Shown: positions 29,032 through 41,239, numbered from the stretch's first letter. The stretch is DNA of 64,000 nt from Artemia franciscana (GCF_032884065.1 NC_088863.1:63077604-63141603), one strand, 5' to 3'. Program-made: numbers and translations. Notes: a model not told the origin generated them from the sequence alone.

Positions 29032-29330
29032 CTAAAATAACAATATTTTGTAAAATATTAATCAGTACCAAGCACATCATGATTACCAAATGTGTTTATT
29101 GTCTATATCCAATTTAATAATTAGGTTCTACACATCTGCTGAACCTTGATCTCAAGGAATCATACAGTTTTTACACAATACCCTTCAGAGAGAGATGCTT
29201 CCAACAGATAAACTAAGCAAAATAAAATCCTTCCAGTACTCTTTCCTTGAAAATTCCTCCTTTAGGGAGCTTAAGCACATTCTGTGCCATTTTAATCCCC
29301 TGGAAGAATACGCGTGGATGTAGTTATAAA
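29032..29330. other. No recognised gene
   Basis: Possible intron upstream of the exon at 28880-29031 (minus strand). It ends where the non-LTR element begins. Confidence 0.35.
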
Positions 29331-29334
29331 AGAT

Positions 29335-30965
29335 ATTACCTCAAATTAACTAATATTGCTGCTTGGAGCAATCTAGGAATTTCTTCTTGTAGAGTTCCAG
29401 AGTTGAAGATTTGAGTTGAATTCAGGATTCCATAGCGACCAGGTGCACTGTGCTGATCCATAGCTTTTCAGTAGACTTTACACCCTTAGGAGGACCACTC
29501 AGCATCCAATCTTCATTTAAAGATATCCAAAGATTCAGCGGTAACAGTTTTTTCAGAGAGTTTATTCCAAGTGTTTATGATTCTTGAAGAAAAGAATTGA
29601 CCATAGACTCTGGATAGGGTAGGCTGCTTAACAAGTTTCAACTGATGACCTCTAGTTCTTGAGTTAGGAACAACAGTGGGAAATAATAATGGGAGTGTAT
29701 TAGCTCTCGTTAAGTTATTGGTTAAAAGGGCATCAGCTGTATTTTTCCTGTATAGCCTACAAGAGTAGGTAGTTCCAACTTGACAGCACGTAATTTGATT
29801 GCAAGTCGCTTGTAATAAACTTTGTCAAAAACTTTAGAAAAGTCAAGCAGAATCATGTCAGCAGGCACCCCTGCATCAAGTTGATATGGTCATATGATCC
29901 GAGAAGATTGGTATCAACAGATCTTCCAGAACAAAAGCCATGCTGTGGGCTGTGCAAAAGATTATTTGCTTCGAGAAGTGTAATAACTGCAGAATTAGTT
30001 ATTCTTTCAAGAGCCTTAATTACTGCTGATATCAGTTTCCACCTTTTGTGCCTTTCTTAAATATTGGAATGATATGGGTTGTTTTCAAATCCAGAGAACT
30101 CGATCAGTAAGGAAGGAGGTTGACACAAGACTGTTCAACATTTATGGAGGATATGAGGAAACATGCAGTCAGACCCAGCCAATTTATTCAATTTGAGTGA
30201 CATAAGTTCCTTTAGAACTACTGAATCATTCATCAGAATAGGTTCCATAGTATGTGATCGATCGTATATAGGAGGCGGGGGAAAATAATAATGGAATTGG
30301 AGAAAAAATGGATGCAGATTGTTGGTTGAAAATTTCAAATTTCAGCTCGGGGTCAGCAACTTGTTGACTATTGAACAGGATATCAGGGACTGTACATCAA
30401 GTACAACATTTCTTAGAGGCATAATCCCCAGAAAGATTTTGGATTATCCTTAACATCCTTAGCCAATTGTTCCTCGAACCTTTTTTTCAACTGCATGGCA
30501 TGGTTAGTTGTCTGGATAGAAAGAGTTTTGAAGAGTGGATAATTTTCTGAGGTTTCTTTTTTTTCCTGTAATGATTTCATGCTCAATGTTTTCGATTAAT
30601 TAGCTTACTTGTTTCTGCTGTTAAAAAGGTAGACTTTGGCCTGTTTAGCCTGCACAATTTTGGTGCATGGCTTTTCAGCATGCAAAAATTACAGTTTCCA
30701 CATTAGACCCACTCTCCATAATTAATATTTTATTCTTAATAAGAAGGCCTGTATTAATGAGAATAACCAGATCAAGAGTGTTGAAAACTTGCCCTTCCCT
30801 GAAATGAGTTGGTTGCAAAATTGTTTGATAGAGGGAATTATCAGAGAGGGCAGACAAAGAAGGAGAATTTCTGGTACAAATACAAGATACATGAATCCAT
30901 TCGATTTCAGGAAGCTTAAAGTCTCCCAGAAGGACATCATCATAACTTGCAAAATTAGACAATAC
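29335..30965 (-). pseudogene. Non-LTR retrotransposon with endonuclease and RT remnants (copy 2)
   Basis: On the minus strand, 30962-30675 encodes an APE-type endonuclease piece: VLLGDFKLPEIEW, then QTILQPTHFREG and FNTLDLVI. This is the G-D-F-N-x-P-x-I-x-W and L-D-L-V-x block of jockey/CR1-like elements. Further on, ELMSLKLNKLAGSDCMFPHI (about 30200) is the start of the RT domain, and ILLDFSKVFDKV (about 29825-29860) is RT motif A. The C-terminal FFSSRIINTWNKLSEKTV is near 29560. Frameshifts and stops break it throughout and the Y-A-D-D part is lost. It was once a two-enzyme retroelement ORF2. Confidence 0.8.
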
Positions 30966-33900
30966 ATGTTATAACATAGCAGCCAAATTATGTGATGACA
31001 TAGCAGCCAAATTAAATTAAGAGTATACTTTTGCAGCATCACAAGAGGCGGATCTAGAGAAAAATCTCGGGGGGGGGGGGGGTCACTGGACCAAGGGCCA
31101 CCAATATGATTCGAGAGTAATGATAGGGGGCGGTGCAGATAATGCTTTCGTCAGACCAGTTAGTTTGTGTGAGTCTGGTTGGAAAAGATGTAAAATGACA
31201 AAGAAACCTCTTTGAAAGCCAATAATATTTTCCTATAGCAGTAAAATACTTATTGACAACGGACGCGAAGAAATTCTTTGATGAATAAATTACTATGGCT
31301 TCATTGAGACTTTTTGAATGAGTAGACCAGACTAATTTTTTTTTTCTTTAGAGTTGGATAAAAAAAATCAATTAATGGCAAAACCTCTAGTTTCTAAGAG
31401 TGGAAATCTTACTGTTTTTACAAGAGGTATAGAACTGCAAAACAGACCCTTGATCCGCTACAAGATTCCAACATTTTCTACAAAGAGACTGAAAAACAAC
31501 CACTTTCCTGGTTGCTGTGGAGTAACTGAGCAGCACTTGAACTGTGGGGGTCCTGCCTTGTTACTTTGGCAGCTAGAAAATGTTTTGAAGACGTTCCACG
31601 ACAAGCAAGGGATTACTTGCTTTTTACCTGTGTCAAGGGCTCCTTTTTTCGAGGATTCTTTAATCGGAATCAGAACCAAAACATAGAATAGGTCGTGTCC
31701 CCCACTGTCAAAGCTGATTTTTTTTTTAAACGAAAGAATTTATATTATAATGATTATAATAAACCCTACCCATACCGTGGCAGGGTTTAATACCCAAATA
31801 TATTTAAAGTTCCTAATTTCTTCGAAAACCATACAAGTCTAATAATGATAGAGAAAAATATAATATATTAGTGTGAATAGATATTTCATATTGAAATAAT
31901 GTCATGTTCATTATCACAAAGTATAAATATTGTAGCGTAAAATAGTTCCATTTTCTACTAGATACACTTTTCTCTATGTTTCTTACCTTTCTACTTTTCT
32001 TACGTTTCATTAACTCTGCTTGATCAGTATATTTACCTCCAGCACTCAATCAAGTCCTAAATGATCGGTTCTGAGCATTCCTCTCGTTAGAACCAGTTAG
32101 GGCATTTTTTGTCCCATAAAATTCCCTGTTAAGGGATTCCCTCAAAATACACCTAATTCCCTCAAAAATACACCTAAGTAGAGATACAGCGTTTTCTTGT
32201 GATGATATTGTTCACTTCAGAAATGGACTGCCTTGGATGTTCTGCCTTATCTCAATTTAGCGCGTTTTGTCGAAACACGGTCAAAATGCTGTTTAAACAC
32301 ATGCTTTAATAATTTCTAACTTAACCCAGTAGCATCCAGCATTCCCATCTGCAAACACCAAACTTTAAATTTTTATGACTAACAAGGTAGCAACTAAGGC
32401 AAATTTTAAGCGTCCCTTAAGATGTCATAAGTATCAGAGAAGTTCTCAAATTTTTTCGGACTTGAATTTGGTTTCAAATTTTTTGAAATATGGAAAAAAG
32501 AAAGTTTTTGAAAGCTATCTGCTTCTAATGGAAAACCAGGGAAGGCAAGTCGTTTGTTTTAGCGTTTTGTTGTTCTATTATCACCACTCTTCGAATCTAT
32601 GAAACAACTGCACCAAAATATCTACAAAAAAAGGATGCATTATCAGTTAACCAAAAATACTCTCAACTGGGAAATTTAGGCGTTTTGCAGACCTAGAATT
32701 TTCCGCATGCTTTGTAGAAGGCAATCACTTCTGTTTTGCAGATGGGTCCCAAGAAATGTGCTTTTATCAAAGAAACTGTAGCTATGGTAGATGAAATAAT
32801 ATATAATGAGACAGACATGGATATAGTCATTATCTATTTATCCCCCCTAATTTTGGGGTAGTAATATACAAAATAAGTGGGTAATTTCGAGGTAGTCAAT
32901 GATGAAAGGGGGGGAGATAAGGGCAATAAAAAAAATCAACAGTCTTCCAAGTTATCTTGCAGGGACGATAGAGCTTGGCTTACTTCATACTTGTGAATCA
33001 GCCAGCCTACATCAACCTTATCAACCTGGGTTATTTCTAACTTCCACGTTATGTTTAGATAACATAGAGAACATTCCACTAGGACTTCGTCCTAGGAAAC
33101 TATTATTCTACCTTGCATCTTACTACAATCAGGCAGCTCAATAAGATAGGGCGTGTGAATTAGCTCTCCCAAATCCCACATGGCAAACTCAAATGTCCAA
33201 ATATTTTCCAAAAACCCCCTTTATAATGTGTCTCCCCTCTTGTGACCTGTCCTTATCATACCCCTGTCAATGACTGCCAGAAACCATACCCTAAATCGAT
33301 GGGCTCTTTAAGAAAAAGAATCTGCCAAAAAAAGAAAAAAAGAAAACGATCTGAAGATCTCTAGCAAGCAAGATTAATTATATGGTTAATTTTTCCTGAA
33401 AACGAGGTTTATCTTGTAATTTTATGACGAAATGATTCATAAACTGATCATGCCTGCATTTTCATGTCTGAATCTCTAGCAGATCAGGAGTAAAATCTTG
33501 GGTAAGGGGGTCACTGGACGAAGGGCGCCAGTGTGACTCAAGGTGGGCACCACATTAAAAAGTTTATTTAAAAAAAACAAAATAAAAAAAAACAGAATAA
33601 GGGCGCCATGAATATCTTGGGGAAGGGGTTATCCCTATTGAGCCATTTGCTAGTTAATTAGTCGCAAAACAAAAATTAAGGATTTTTTGAGGGTGGAGGG
33701 GGTTTATTAGTTGAAACTTACCTTTCAATTTCCAGGTATTTTTGGATGTTTACCAAAATATCCGGAAATATCCTTTGATCCCCTAACAAATTCAGCCACT
33801 ATTCCTTATTTCTTATCCATTCTATGCTCATGTCCAAATTTTTTATTTTTATCCATTTTGAACTTTTAACTGCAAGGCTACTTTTCAATATGTCATTGTG

Positions 33901-34946
33901 AGTAGACAGATAGCTATAATTGTGTTACCACATTCATGTAATGTGTTGAAGATACCCCTTTTATCTTCAACAGGTGTTTCCTTTTTGGTGAAATAGGAGA
34001 AAGTTCCATGTTCGTAGAACAATCATTGCAGCAATCAAAAGATTTTTATGCCAATTTTGCAGATGTATACTGAACCGGCTGAAGTTAAATAATTTTTGCT
34101 CATTTTAAGTTTCAACTTAGCTCTTTGCATTCATAGGAAAGCTTCCCTTTTTGTTGTTAATTGGGTAAATCACCTACAAATAAATGATCAAATTGACAAT
34201 TATACTTAAAAAAAAGATTTAAAAAATACAAAAGAATAGAATGCAAATGAGGGCGCCAGAAAAATCATAGGAGGGGCCTAAGACCCCCCTTCCCCCCTGG
34301 GTCTGCCCCTGAGCACCACTTTGTTCTTAATCAACACATTAAACTATTGAAAGCCTACTTTACAATAATGGACCTGTATCATACCAGATTATAAACTGTC
34401 ATGCACAAAGTCAAAAGCTGTTTAACACTTCTGATTTGTAAAGCAAGATAGATTTTACTAGGAGATATACACCAACTAAGAATAACTTTAACTGTAATAA
34501 AATTGTTTTTAGCATATCTTGGCAAATACTATGAACTACAATTTTATGGATTGCATACAATCCGTTTCTTTTGTTTTATGCATTTGAAAGTTAGTAAAAC
34601 TGTTCATGTCCAGGGCCCAAACACACTTAGATCAGGTGGTTGCAATAATAGGAATACACTAGTACAGATAATGCCACAGCCAATAGAAACCAATATTTAA
34701 AACATACTGTGTCTTGTTACTCTGTCATTGATGCTGACTAAAGAATGATAGCTGTTATTTAGATTCAGATTAATATTTAAAAAAATATAAATCTCTATTT
34801 TTTTCTTCTTTTTATTTCTCCAATACTAATAGGGAACTGGAACATCATAGAGCTGTTCAAGTTTATTTGAAAGATAATTATGTATTTTTTTCATAATCTT
34901 GCCAAGATATGCTGCTATAATAAGTTTCATGGCATCATGAAACTCA
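30966..34946. other. No recognised gene; old repeats
   Basis: GC-richer fragments of the type GGGCGCCA, GTCACTGGAC and GGTCTGCCCCTG recur at 31045-31130, 33495-33625 and 34250-34315, suggesting pieces of one interspersed repeat. A frame of about 110 codons at 31354-31686 follows an acceptor-like ttttctttag, but I recognise nothing in it. A 39-codon frame after ttctgttttgcag at 32742 is also unsupported. Confidence 0.4.
31354..31686 (+). CDS. Hypothetical open frame, doubtful
   Basis: 110 codons follow ttttttctttag (ending about 31347). The sequence is of normal complexity (TVFTRGIELQNRPLIRYKIP; NHFPGCCGVTEQHLNCGG) and has no match I know. The frame ends in TAG and no poly(A) signal lies close by. 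It may be a terminal exon, a fragment of a mobile element, or chance. Confidence 0.2.
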   Translation: MDKKNQLMAKPLVSKSGNLTVFTRGIELQNRPLIRYKIPTFSTKRLKNNHFPGCCGVTEQHLNCGGPALLLWQLENVLKTFHDKQGITCFLPVSRAPFFEDSLIGIRTKT

Positions 34947-34950
34947 TTAT

Positions 34951-35700
34951 GGGGCATTCTGTATCAAATCAACACACTTTAGAATAAAATACTGCATCAT
35001 TCTCTTCGATTTTGATGAAATTTGGCAGTGATAGACCCCTATGAGAAACTCCTAAAACCAAAATTTTAGATTTTTTGCTGAACTGGTGTCCAAGATATGG
35101 GTCATTGAACATCAACCCAAACTGCCCAATTTATGCTGACCAGCCAATGATTAAACTGCTGTATCTCAGCTCCTATTGCACCTAGAAACAAAAGTAAAAT
35201 ACCAAATAAAAGCTATTTGAAAGCTTTTTCTGAGTGAAACATCTAGAAAATAGTTAATTTAATTAACCAGCAAAATATGAGCAAATCTAATCTAGTAACC
35301 TTCACCTGGGTCAGTTTGTCCAAACAAAATTTTAGGTGCTTTTTTCCATACAAAACTCTCATTGTTCTTAACAACTGGTGAAAATTTCAGAGTGGGATCT
35401 CCAAAGATTTATTTAATGACCACCCATGGTACTGGGATATGTCCCACTACATACTACTTTTACTTTTGTTTCTAAGTGAAATAGGAGCTGAGATACAGCA
35501 GTTTAACTGTCGGCCAGTTGGTGTAAATTGAGTAGTTTGGGTTGATGTTCAATGACCCATATCTTGGACACTGGTCAAGCAAAAAAACCTAAAATTTTGG
35601 TTTTAGGAGTTTCTCATAGGGGTCTATCACTGTGCCAAATTTCATCAAAATGGAAAACAATGATGCAGGGTCACTGTGTTAAACTGACACAGAATGCCCC
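34951..35700. mobile_element. 750-bp foldback element with TTAT target duplication
   Basis: The ends are GGGGCATTCTGT (34951) and ACAGAATGCCCC (35700). Flanking TTAT occurs at 34947-34950 and 35701-35704. The inverted arms are about 245 bp with a middle near 250 bp. Inner arm words match exactly, e.g. CCAAGATATGGGTCATTGAA and CTGCTGTATCTCAGCTCCTA. No open frame, so it is non-autonomous. Confidence 0.88.
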
Positions 35701-35704
35701 TTAT

Positions 35705-37167
35705 AGCAGTAAGATGTGATTTAGTTTTATTTATAGAGTGTAAAGACTTGAAACCATAAAGGTTTAGCCTCTTAAATCTCTGCAACTGAAAACCCTTAAA
35801 CTGGTATTTAAAATCTCTCACATGAATACACCCCAGTCCAGTCTGTTTAAAAGTGGAAAATAATTAAACAGTTTTGAAAAAAAAAACTATCAAGGAAAAA
35901 AAATCATTCACATAAACAGCTGATTAATTTATACTTTCAACACTAAAATTAATCACAGACAAAACAAATTATTGGGATAATTGAAAGAGAGCTTGATATC
36001 CAGACTTATCTTCTTTTTTTTTTCAGCACATAGCTGGTGGTAGAAAATTCTCCAGAGGGGCATGCAATAACTCTTCAGTGGTTTTGATGTTATGTAGGCT
36101 AGTATGCTTCAAATGGAATTTCTAAATAAAATAGTGAATTCTCTATTCAAAACTGCTTCTATGTATAACCATTGCTAGTATTACATTCTTCTTTTAGAGT
36201 TCTGTCTTTTGCAGCAGAAATCTTAAGCCTATAAAACTTTGGTTTCTTTCTATAATCTCTTAATTTTTCTTCAAATTCTTTATTACTGTTGAATTTTTCT
36301 AGACTCGAGTCTAAATCTTATAATAGCCTAATTTCAGCCTGATCAGAGAAAAGGCTATTTCTAATCTTGGAGTCAAATTCAATGACCTTCTCTTCTCCTT
36401 ATTCACACAATTAACATCAGCTAAATTATTGTACCTAAGTAGCAATTGAAGAAAGATGGATATTTTAAACTTGGAACTTATTCTTATGCTTCACTTTGAG
36501 TGAAACTGGGATTAACTGGTTTAAATGGAGGTGGGGCTGCACAGAAATGATTTAAATAGGGGTTGAGTCAAAATGGGGTTCAGTTGAAAAGTGTTTTGTC
36601 AAATAGAGTCAATTTGCAGAAGTTAGTTTGAACAAAAGTTAAGTTAAAAGGTTCAAGCTCCAAGGAGATGGAGTTGCATGTGGTTCAGTCATACATATGG
36701 GAGGTGAATTAAACAAGGTTCCAGTTAAATTGGCTTGACATAAATAGAGGTTTCAGTTACATGGAGTCCAGTTACATACACACCCTGGGTTTTCTTTTTC
36801 TTGATCTCAGCTATTCATATTATTTATGAAGTGAGACATGGGTGGTGGATTTTAAAAGGTTTAATTGTTTTTTTACAAAATTCCATGCTTTGTTCTGGAA
36901 ATTTGTAACTATTTTTTAAAACTTTGCCTAGCAGTTTGTAAATACCAGAAAGTTTCAATTGTAGCTGCAATTAGACTTTTCTAATTACAAATATTTAGAG
37001 AAAATAGAATTTTCTCTTGGAGTTATCAAATTTCTTTTTGGTTCTTCATCACCTTTAGGATAGTCTACACATTGTTGCATGTAAGCACACTTAAATTTGG
37101 AAACTAGTTCTTAGCATCAATAACAGTTTGTTTGAAAAAAAAAACATGCTTTCAATACAGTAATTAT
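35705..37167. other. No recognised gene; one degenerate short-period repeat
   Basis: AT-rich sequence. The segment 36490-36790 carries loosely repeated words (GTTAAATGG, GGGGTTCAGTT, GGTTTCAGTTACATGG). Confidence 0.4.
36490..36790. repeat. Degenerate short-period repeat (GTTCAGTTAAATGG-like)
   Basis: At least ten loosely spaced copies of a G-rich word followed by AGTTAAA or AGTTACAT, about 15-30 bp apart. It is too diverged to define a unit by eye. Confidence 0.5.
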
Positions 37168-38180
37168 GGTAAAATTCTAGTTTAGTGACTTCTTGCTATC
37201 TTGGAAAAGGGTTAGGTTGGGAAAATGAAACTTTCAGGGATGGGTCTACAGGCTAAAGCAAGTCCTGAGAAGGTATTTTGAAGTACCTACCTCTACTCCC
37301 TCTCCCTCTAGAGGGTCCTGACCTTTGATGACCTTTAAAAATATGTGTTATAAAGTGAAACCTTGCAAAATAGATTTTCTGCTTGAATGAAGTACAACAA
37401 AATTGTTTTCAGCTTCACAACTTTGCTCAATTGCAATTTATAAGGTTTTAAAGATATGTAACTACATTTCCTAAATTTTGAAAAAAAAATAACATTGATA
37501 TGGGTCAGAATTCTACTCAAATAACAGGAATTACACTTAGTAAAATTCTAGTTAATTGACTTCTTGCTATCTCAGAAAGAGTTTAGGTTAGGAAAAATGA
37601 AACCTTCAGAGATAAACCTACAGACAAAGTATGTCCCAGGAAGGTATTTTGAAGCAACTACCTCTACTGCAACTACCTCTACGCCTTCTCTCTCTCTAGA
37701 AGGCCCTGACCTTTGACGACCTTTAAAAATATTGTGTGTTATAAAAGTGAATCCTTACAAAATAGATCTTCTGCTTAATTGAAGTACAACAAAATTGTTC
37801 TCTGTTTCATAACTTTGCTCAATTCCATTTTATAAGGTTTTAAAGATATGCAAATACATTTCCTAAATTCTGGAAATAAATTGATATGGCTCAAAAATTC
37901 TACCCAAATAACAGGAATTGCATTTTCAGAACTAAAGACAGAGAAAAAGCAACTGATAACTGAAAATTAAGGCAAAATATTGTTTTGTCAAAATTTCAAT
38001 AGGTAATAGACCTTTCATGTAGGCGAATTTCAGGGCCCTCTAGAAGGAGGAGTGGAGGTGGGTACTTTAAAATAACTTCCCGGGACATACTTTAGCCTGG
38101 AGAACCATCCCTGAAAGCTTCATTTTCCTAACCTAAGCCATCTCCAAGATAGCAAGAAGTCAATTAACTAGAATTTTACC
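37168..38180. mobile_element. Composite element: tandem duplication plus inverted end
   Basis: It starts GGTAAAATTCTAGTTTAGTG and ends TTAACTAGAATTTTACC. A block of about 370 bp (37168-37535) is repeated directly at 37545-37920; shared words include CTTCTGCTT, GAAGTACAACAAAATTGTT and AAGGTTTTAAAGATATG. The first 150 bp recurs inverted at about 38030-38180. No target duplication and no coding frame were seen. Confidence 0.8.
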
Positions 38181-39179
38181 AAACCCTTTTCTAGGCATCA
38201 AAAAGCCTTTTAATTTATTTCACTTCTATTTCAAATTTTACTTTACCAAGAGTTATCTTTAAAGAAAGATTTCCTGATTCCCGTCAAACGAATAGACGCA
38301 TGGAATTTCTCTTTCTTCTTAGACTGCTTTGTGGCTATTTTGGTTATGTTTGAACGGTCTCATAGCTCATTAGATGCGATTTGCTTTTTTTTTTTAAACT
38401 GTTGAAATGATATGGTAAGTTTTTCACAATTTTTGTCTTTCTTCGTATTTGCAATAAACTTTTACTTTTGAGTACTTTTACTTTATGCTAAGTAATTTTA
38501 GCTAATTTCAATCAAATGTTGTCAATTACCTTACATATTTAGTTTTTGCATACGGAAAATCATCGTGGGTCAAGTCTAAGCTAAAATATATCACAAAAAG
38601 TAGTTGTCTTCTTCCCCTGACGCTTTTGATAATACCCCTAATCTAATTCGTCACCTAAATACTGTGAATTAGAAGTATTATGCTACAGAACCAACAGGAC
38701 TAATAATTTTTTTTTTTAATAGTATTTTAAAGAAAATGTTATACCGCGAGTTGGCAAAAAAGTTGTCAGTCGTCCAAAGTCTGTAGCTTGTACCGGCAAC
38801 AGTATATTCTGGTTGTTAAAATTTGGTCTGAATCATAAAAATTTGATGAAATGTCAACTTCAAATCTTCTAAACGAGGCAAAGCTGAAAAGAGAGGCAAA
38901 CTTCTGTATAGTGAGCTTAAAATCAGAGAGAATATAGCACTATGGTATTTCGGTAAGAAAAGTAAAAAACACTTCAGTAAGAAAAGCAAAAAAAGCAGTT
39001 CGGTACGTGACGAAATCTTTAGATTTTTTTCATCAAATTTTGAGAATGCTTTAAATCAGCTTTGATCCATATTCACAGCAAGCGAACTCCTGGAAAGAGC
39101 AAAGCAACGTTAGGAACACCCCATGACAATTTTTTTTACAATATATAAATATACTAGGTATAAACCATATATATATATA
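38181..39179. other. No recognised gene
   Basis: AT-rich sequence. It ends in a short (TA) tract directly before the 5' end of Helitron A. Confidence 0.45.
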
Positions 39180-39233
39180 TCTATATATATATAAAAATAA
39201 GTTGTCTGTCTGTGTGTCTGTCTGTGGATCAGG

Positions 39234-39340
39234 TGACGTCATGTTTCTGGGTTGACTGACGTCATAAAATTAGTTGTCGTCATTTTTGCTTTGATGGTGA
39301 CGTCATTCAAGATATTTAAGACATATGTTCACGTAGAAAT
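39234..39340 (+). promoter_or_regulatory. Helitron promoter-like region with three CRE palindromes (copy A)
   Basis: Exact TGACGTCA sites lie at 39234-39241, 39257-39264 and 39298-39305. ATTTAAGACATATGTTCACG follows at about 39313. The ATG of ORF1 is at 39351. The layout (CRE sites, a TATTTAAG-like TATA box, then about 30 bp to a possible start) is shared by copies B, D and F. CREB/ATF binding is an inference from the word alone. Confidence 0.55.
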
Positions 39341-39378
39341 CTATTAATGTTTAAGTTTACAATGACTGATGAACTTAT

Positions 39379-40196
39379 ATGCGTGTCCGATTGCAAAACG
39401 ATGACTCTGGTCAAACATTTTCAGATCAATTGTTGGCAATGGGAAACGGAAAGCTCCCAGTAGACTCAATTTCAGGACGTATACAACTACCTGCTGATTT
39501 CTGTAATTTAGTGACGTCCAAAAATGAATTGATTGAAAAAGTATTTCCGAATATTCTAAAAAATTATAAAAATAATAAATGGCTAAGTGAAAGAGCGATT
39601 CTCGCACCCAAAAATATAGACGTCCACGAAATCAACAATATTGTTTTGACCAAGATTCGAGACCAGGCAGTCCTTTACAAGTCAGTCGACACAGTTTTGG
39701 AACCAAATGAAGCGGTTAATTATCCATCTGAATTTTTAAATTCCATAGATCTTTCAGGGTTTCCACCACACGTGCTACAACTAAAAATAGGCGTACCAAT
39801 AATACTTTTAAGAAATATAAACCCACCAAAGCTTTGCAATGGCACTCGACTTGCCGTAAAAAAAAAACAATGGAAAACCTAATAGAGGCCACAATCTTGA
39901 CAGGGCCTTTTGAGGGTGAGGCTGTTCTTATTCCTCGCATTCCCATGATTCCAACGGATCTGCCTTTTCAATTTAAAAGATCGCAATTCCCAATTCGATT
40001 AGCATTTGCAATCACCATTAACAAAGCTCAAGGTCAATCATTAGAAAAATGTGGTATAGATCTTAATACTGATTGTTTTTCCCATGGATAATTGTACGTT
40101 GCATGTTCGAGGGTCGGTAAACCTGACAATCTATTTATATGCAGCGACAATTGGACAGCGAAGAATGTTGTATATTCGCAAGTTTTACGCAGTTAA
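39379..40196 (+). pseudogene. Helicase C-terminal module 1 in Helitron A
   Basis: The frame starts at the deletion joint (MRVRLQNDDSGQTFSDQLLA) and runs to 39882 through [19 protein letters not shown]. It shifts at an A10 run (39858-39867) to the frame of 39834-40091, with [22 protein letters not shown] has become H-G-stop (TAA at 40088-40090). It ends with the usual VLRS-TAA near 40196. Without motifs I-III it cannot be a helicase. Confidence 0.88.
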
Positions 40197-40703
40197 TTTG
40201 TATTTTGGAACCAAATGAAGCGGTTAATTATCCATCTGAATTTTTAAATTCCATAGATCCTTCAGGGTTTCCACCACACGTGCTACAACTAAAAATAGGC
40301 GTACCAATAATACTTTTAAGAAATATCAACCCACCAAAGCTTTGCAATGGCACGCGACTTGCCGTAAAAAAAAACAATGGAAAACCTAATAGAGGCCACA
40401 ATCCTGACAGGGCCTTATGAGGGTGAGGCTGTTCTTATTCCTCGCATTCCCATGATTCCAACGGATCTGCTTTTTCAATTTAAAAGATTGCAATTCCCAA
40501 TTCGATTAGCATTTGCAACCACCATCAACAAAGCTCAAGCGCAATCACTAGAAAAATGCGGTATAGATCTTAATACAGATTGCTTTACCCATGTACAATT
40601 GTATGTTGCATCTTTGAGGGTCGGTAAACCTGACAATCTATTTATACGCACAGACAATGGGACAGCGAAGACTGTTGTATATTCACAAGTTTTACGTAGT
40701 TAA
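40197..40703 (+). pseudogene. Duplicated helicase C-terminal module 2 in Helitron A
   Basis: Directly after the first stop, the text jumps back to [17 protein letters not shown] and runs again to VLRS-TAA. The A run is A9, again out of frame. Motif VI is altered: C-F-T-H-V-Q-L-Y-V-A-S-L-R-V-G replaces C-F-S-H-G-Q-L-Y-V-A-C-S-R-V-G. Copy B has the same duplication with the same joint and the same S-L-R change. The duplication therefore predates the amplification of A and B. Confidence 0.88.
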
Positions 40704-41040
40704 TTTGTATTGTATCTATCTATTTATCTATCTATATAAAAACGAGTTGTGTGTATGCATGTTTGTTTGTTTGTAAAAAGAGCGTTTGCATATGACGTCA
40801 TTATTATTACATACGGCTTTGTATATGGACAGACAATGGGAAAGCCAAGAATGTTGTATATTCGCAATTTTTACGTAGTTTGAAACACATATATAAATCT
40901 ATCTATATTCACAGGTGGGACACAGGGACACAACTACAATGGCGCGTAACTAATATGGCGCGTAACGACTTACGCGCGCGGGGGGGCTTGGGGGGCGCGA
41001 AGCGCCCCACCAACTAGGTGTTGAGGTGGCGCGAAGCGCC
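40704..41040 (+). other. Composite Helitron 3' end, cut inside the last hairpin
   Basis: (TATC)n and TATATAAAAACGAGTTGTGT (fossil 5' end) are followed by TGACGTCA, the helicase-tail echo (ATATGGACAGACAATGGGAA) and the first hairpin with CACCAACTAGG. The second hairpin stops after GCGCGAAGCGCC at 41040. The sequence then continues, after about five odd bases, with helicase text ATTTGCAATCACC. Confidence 0.8.
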
Positions 41041-41045
41041 ATCAC

Positions 41046-41239
41046 CATTTGCAATCACCATTAACAAAGCTCAAGGTCAATCATTAGAAAAATGTGGTAT
41101 AGATCTTAATACTGATTGTTTTTCCCATGGACAATTGTACGTTGCATGTTCGAGGGTCGGTAAACCTGACAATCTATTTATATGCAGCGACAATTGGACA
41201 GTGAAGAATGTTGTATATTCGCAAGTTTTACGCAGTTAA
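41046..41239 (+). pseudogene. Third helicase-tail fragment in Helitron A
   Basis: The frame carries [17 protein letters not shown] and HGQLYVACSRVG and ends VLRS-TAA. It has the non-degenerate motif VI, so it derives from module 1 type sequence rather than from module 2. Confidence 0.85.

Noticed and set aside
32742..32860. 39-codon frame after ttctgttttgcag (MGPKKCAFIKETVAMVDEII)
   Set aside because: Good acceptor but short, no donor or poly(A) signal, and no recognisable similarity.
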